A stretch of 64,000 nt of DNA, taken from NCBI GenBank assembly GCA_016235585.1, contig JACRJY010000164.1, forward strand, positions 1 through 64,000, written 5' to 3'. A program made the translations under genes and the position numbers. Under the pieces are notes generated by a model. That model was not told where the DNA came from. It did not search any database and was given only the letters and a program-made list of their open reading frames with translations. Positions 63,118 through 64,000 of the stretch are shown here, in pieces. Source of the DNA: Verrucomicrobiota bacterium. Lineage in GTDB: Bacteria; Verrucomicrobiota; Verrucomicrobiia; Limisphaerales; JACRJY01. The stretch's first letter is position 1, and each line of letters starts with the position of its first letter.

Positions 63118-64000
63118 CTACCGCTTCTTCGGCAGGTTCACCTTCGTCTTCTGCTCGGCGAGTTGCAGGAGCTGCCCGGGCGTGACGATGCGTGACCAGT
63201 TCAGGAAGTCCGGCGCGCCTTTGTCCGTGCGCGGTGGCTGCGAGAGCGTGAGCGAAACCAGCTTGGGCTCGAAGAGCGCGGCGAAGGTGGCCACCTCGGT
63301 CATCTCCGGGCTGGCATGGAAGTGGAGCGGCAGCTCGCCCATTCCTGGCAGCGCGCGCGCGGCCTCCGAGGCGCGATGCACATCCCAAACTTGCGAGCTG
63401 GCGACGGTCTCGCCCAGCAGCATGAAGCGCCGGCGCATCTGCGTCTGATAACGCTTGTCCCCGCCCAGCGCCGTCATGCCCACACCGCGCGGCGCGAAGG
63501 TGATGTAGGCCGCCTGGTTCTCGCGGATGTAGCGCATCCAGCCGCTGAAGTGCTTCTGCTGCTCCGGTGACACCGGCGACTTCGCGTCAATGCCAGCGCG
63601 GGCAAACTCCTCGCTGAACGCGCCCGCAAAGCCCGCCTTCGCCAGTTGCAACTGCTCACGCCAGTTCGTGTCGTCCACCGTCTCGATGTGCAGCGACCTC
63701 GGCGCGGCGCCCGCCGGCTGCGCGAGATAGAAGCGCAGCCGGATGCCGCTCTCGCTGTCGAACTCGTGGACCGTCAGCCGCACGCCCTCGGCCTCCGCGG
63801 CCGCGAGCTCGCGGACGTTGGCCGGAGCGCTCGCGGCGGGCCAGCCACCAAAGGTTTTCAACTGCAACTCGGCGAGCGCCTTCTTCGCGTCGAAGCCCGC
63901 GGAGTCCACGGCGAGCCGGGTGAAGTTCTCGTAACACTTGGTGGTGATTTCGTCGGAGGGGAGTTTGTCGAAGACCTTCAGTTGCTGGCCGGTGAAGAGC
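63118..64000 (-). CDS. Acetyl-xylan-esterase-like alpha/beta hydrolase, C-terminal part; 5' end cut by window
   Basis: 294 codons are present, open to the right edge; an internal start at 63909 is possible but residues before it continue the same protein ('LFTGQQLKVFDKLPSDEITT'). 'RYQTQMRRRFMLLGETVASS' followed by 'QVWDVHRASEAARAL' matches the region after the nucleophile in AXE1/prolyl-oligopeptidase-like hydrolases of planctomycetes and verrucomicrobia. The stretch 'MTEVATFAALFEPKLVSLTL' and the end 'PDFLNWSRIVTPGQLLQLAE' fit the tail of the same family. The usual GxSxG nucleophile is not clear; 'APRGVGMTALGGDKR' holds the region where the oxyanion loop is expected. The likely role is hydrolysis of an ester on a polysaccharide or a related substrate. 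Confidence is moderate because the N-terminal half is missing. Confidence 0.65.
   Translation of the reverse strand, partial: LFTGQQLKVFDKLPSDEITTKCYENFTRLAVDSAGFDAKKALAELQLKTFGGWPAASAPANVRELAAAEAEGVRLTVHEFDSESGIRLRFYLAQPAGAAPRSLHIETVDDTNWREQLQLAKAGFAGAFSEEFARAGIDAKSPVSPEQQKHFSGWMRYIRENQAAYITFAPRGVGMTALGGDKRYQTQMRRRFMLLGETVASSQVWDVHRASEAARALPGMGELPLHFHASPEMTEVATFAALFEPKLVSLTLSQPPRTDKGAPDFLNWSRIVTPGQLLQLAEQKTKVNLPKKR

Overview
The window looks like a chromosomal segment from a high-GC bacterium of the Planctomycetes-Verrucomicrobia-Chlamydiae group, most likely a Verrucomicrobiota of the Pedosphaera/Limisphaera type. That placement is an inference. It rests on the paired PSCyt1/DUF1549-DUF1553 and DUF1501 genes, the very large secreted Calx-beta/delta-60 proteins ending in an 'RR[FY]YRA' module, and the GC-rich dispersed palindromes between genes. 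No rRNA, tRNA, CRISPR array or phage module was seen.

Layout. 1-835 (-): 5' part of a fused uroporphyrinogen-III methyltransferase/synthase, cut by the window edge. 980-3099 (+): two-gene unit of an SDR oxidoreductase and a LarA-type (nickel-pincer) racemase homologue. 3100-3690: convergent spacer with an IS66-type TnpA remnant running into a perfect 25-bp palindrome. 3691-50181 (-): two giant secreted proteins in tandem, 8,768 aa (downstream) and 6,639 aa (upstream), filling 72% of the window. 50386-57161 (-): a 1,876-aa DUF4175-like membrane protein followed 2 nt later by a squalene-cyclase-like alpha/alpha-toroid protein. 57410-61357 (+): a c-type-cytochrome-like DUF1549/DUF1553 protein and a Tat-exported DUF1501 protein. 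61573-62973 (-): tRNA nucleotidyltransferase. 63118-64000 (-): C-terminal part of an acetyl-xylan-esterase-like hydrolase, cut by the edge.

The most interesting content is the grammar of the two giants. Both alternate blocks of delta-60 repeats (DUF5122/TIGR02608, a beta-propeller family) with runs of Calx-beta domains. Counting the 'R-x-R-I-A-R-L-x-x-D-G' motif by eye gives 7, 7, 7, 14, 7, 7, 7, 7 in the 8,768-aa protein and 7, 21, 14, 7, 7 in the 6,639-aa protein: always a multiple of seven, 119 motifs or 17 x 7. I infer that each set of seven is one closed seven-bladed propeller. In the 6,639-aa protein, the 21-motif and 14-motif blocks each sit inside a Calx-beta domain whose last beta strand appears only after the propellers. 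Two kinds of small module are inserted into individual blades, each kind always in the same loop. Protein 1 also contains, near its middle, a copy of the N-terminal unit found at the start of both giants, suggesting it arose by end-to-end fusion. The likely role is a very long extracellular or cell-surface fibre or adhesin, but ligand and export route cannot be read from the sequence.
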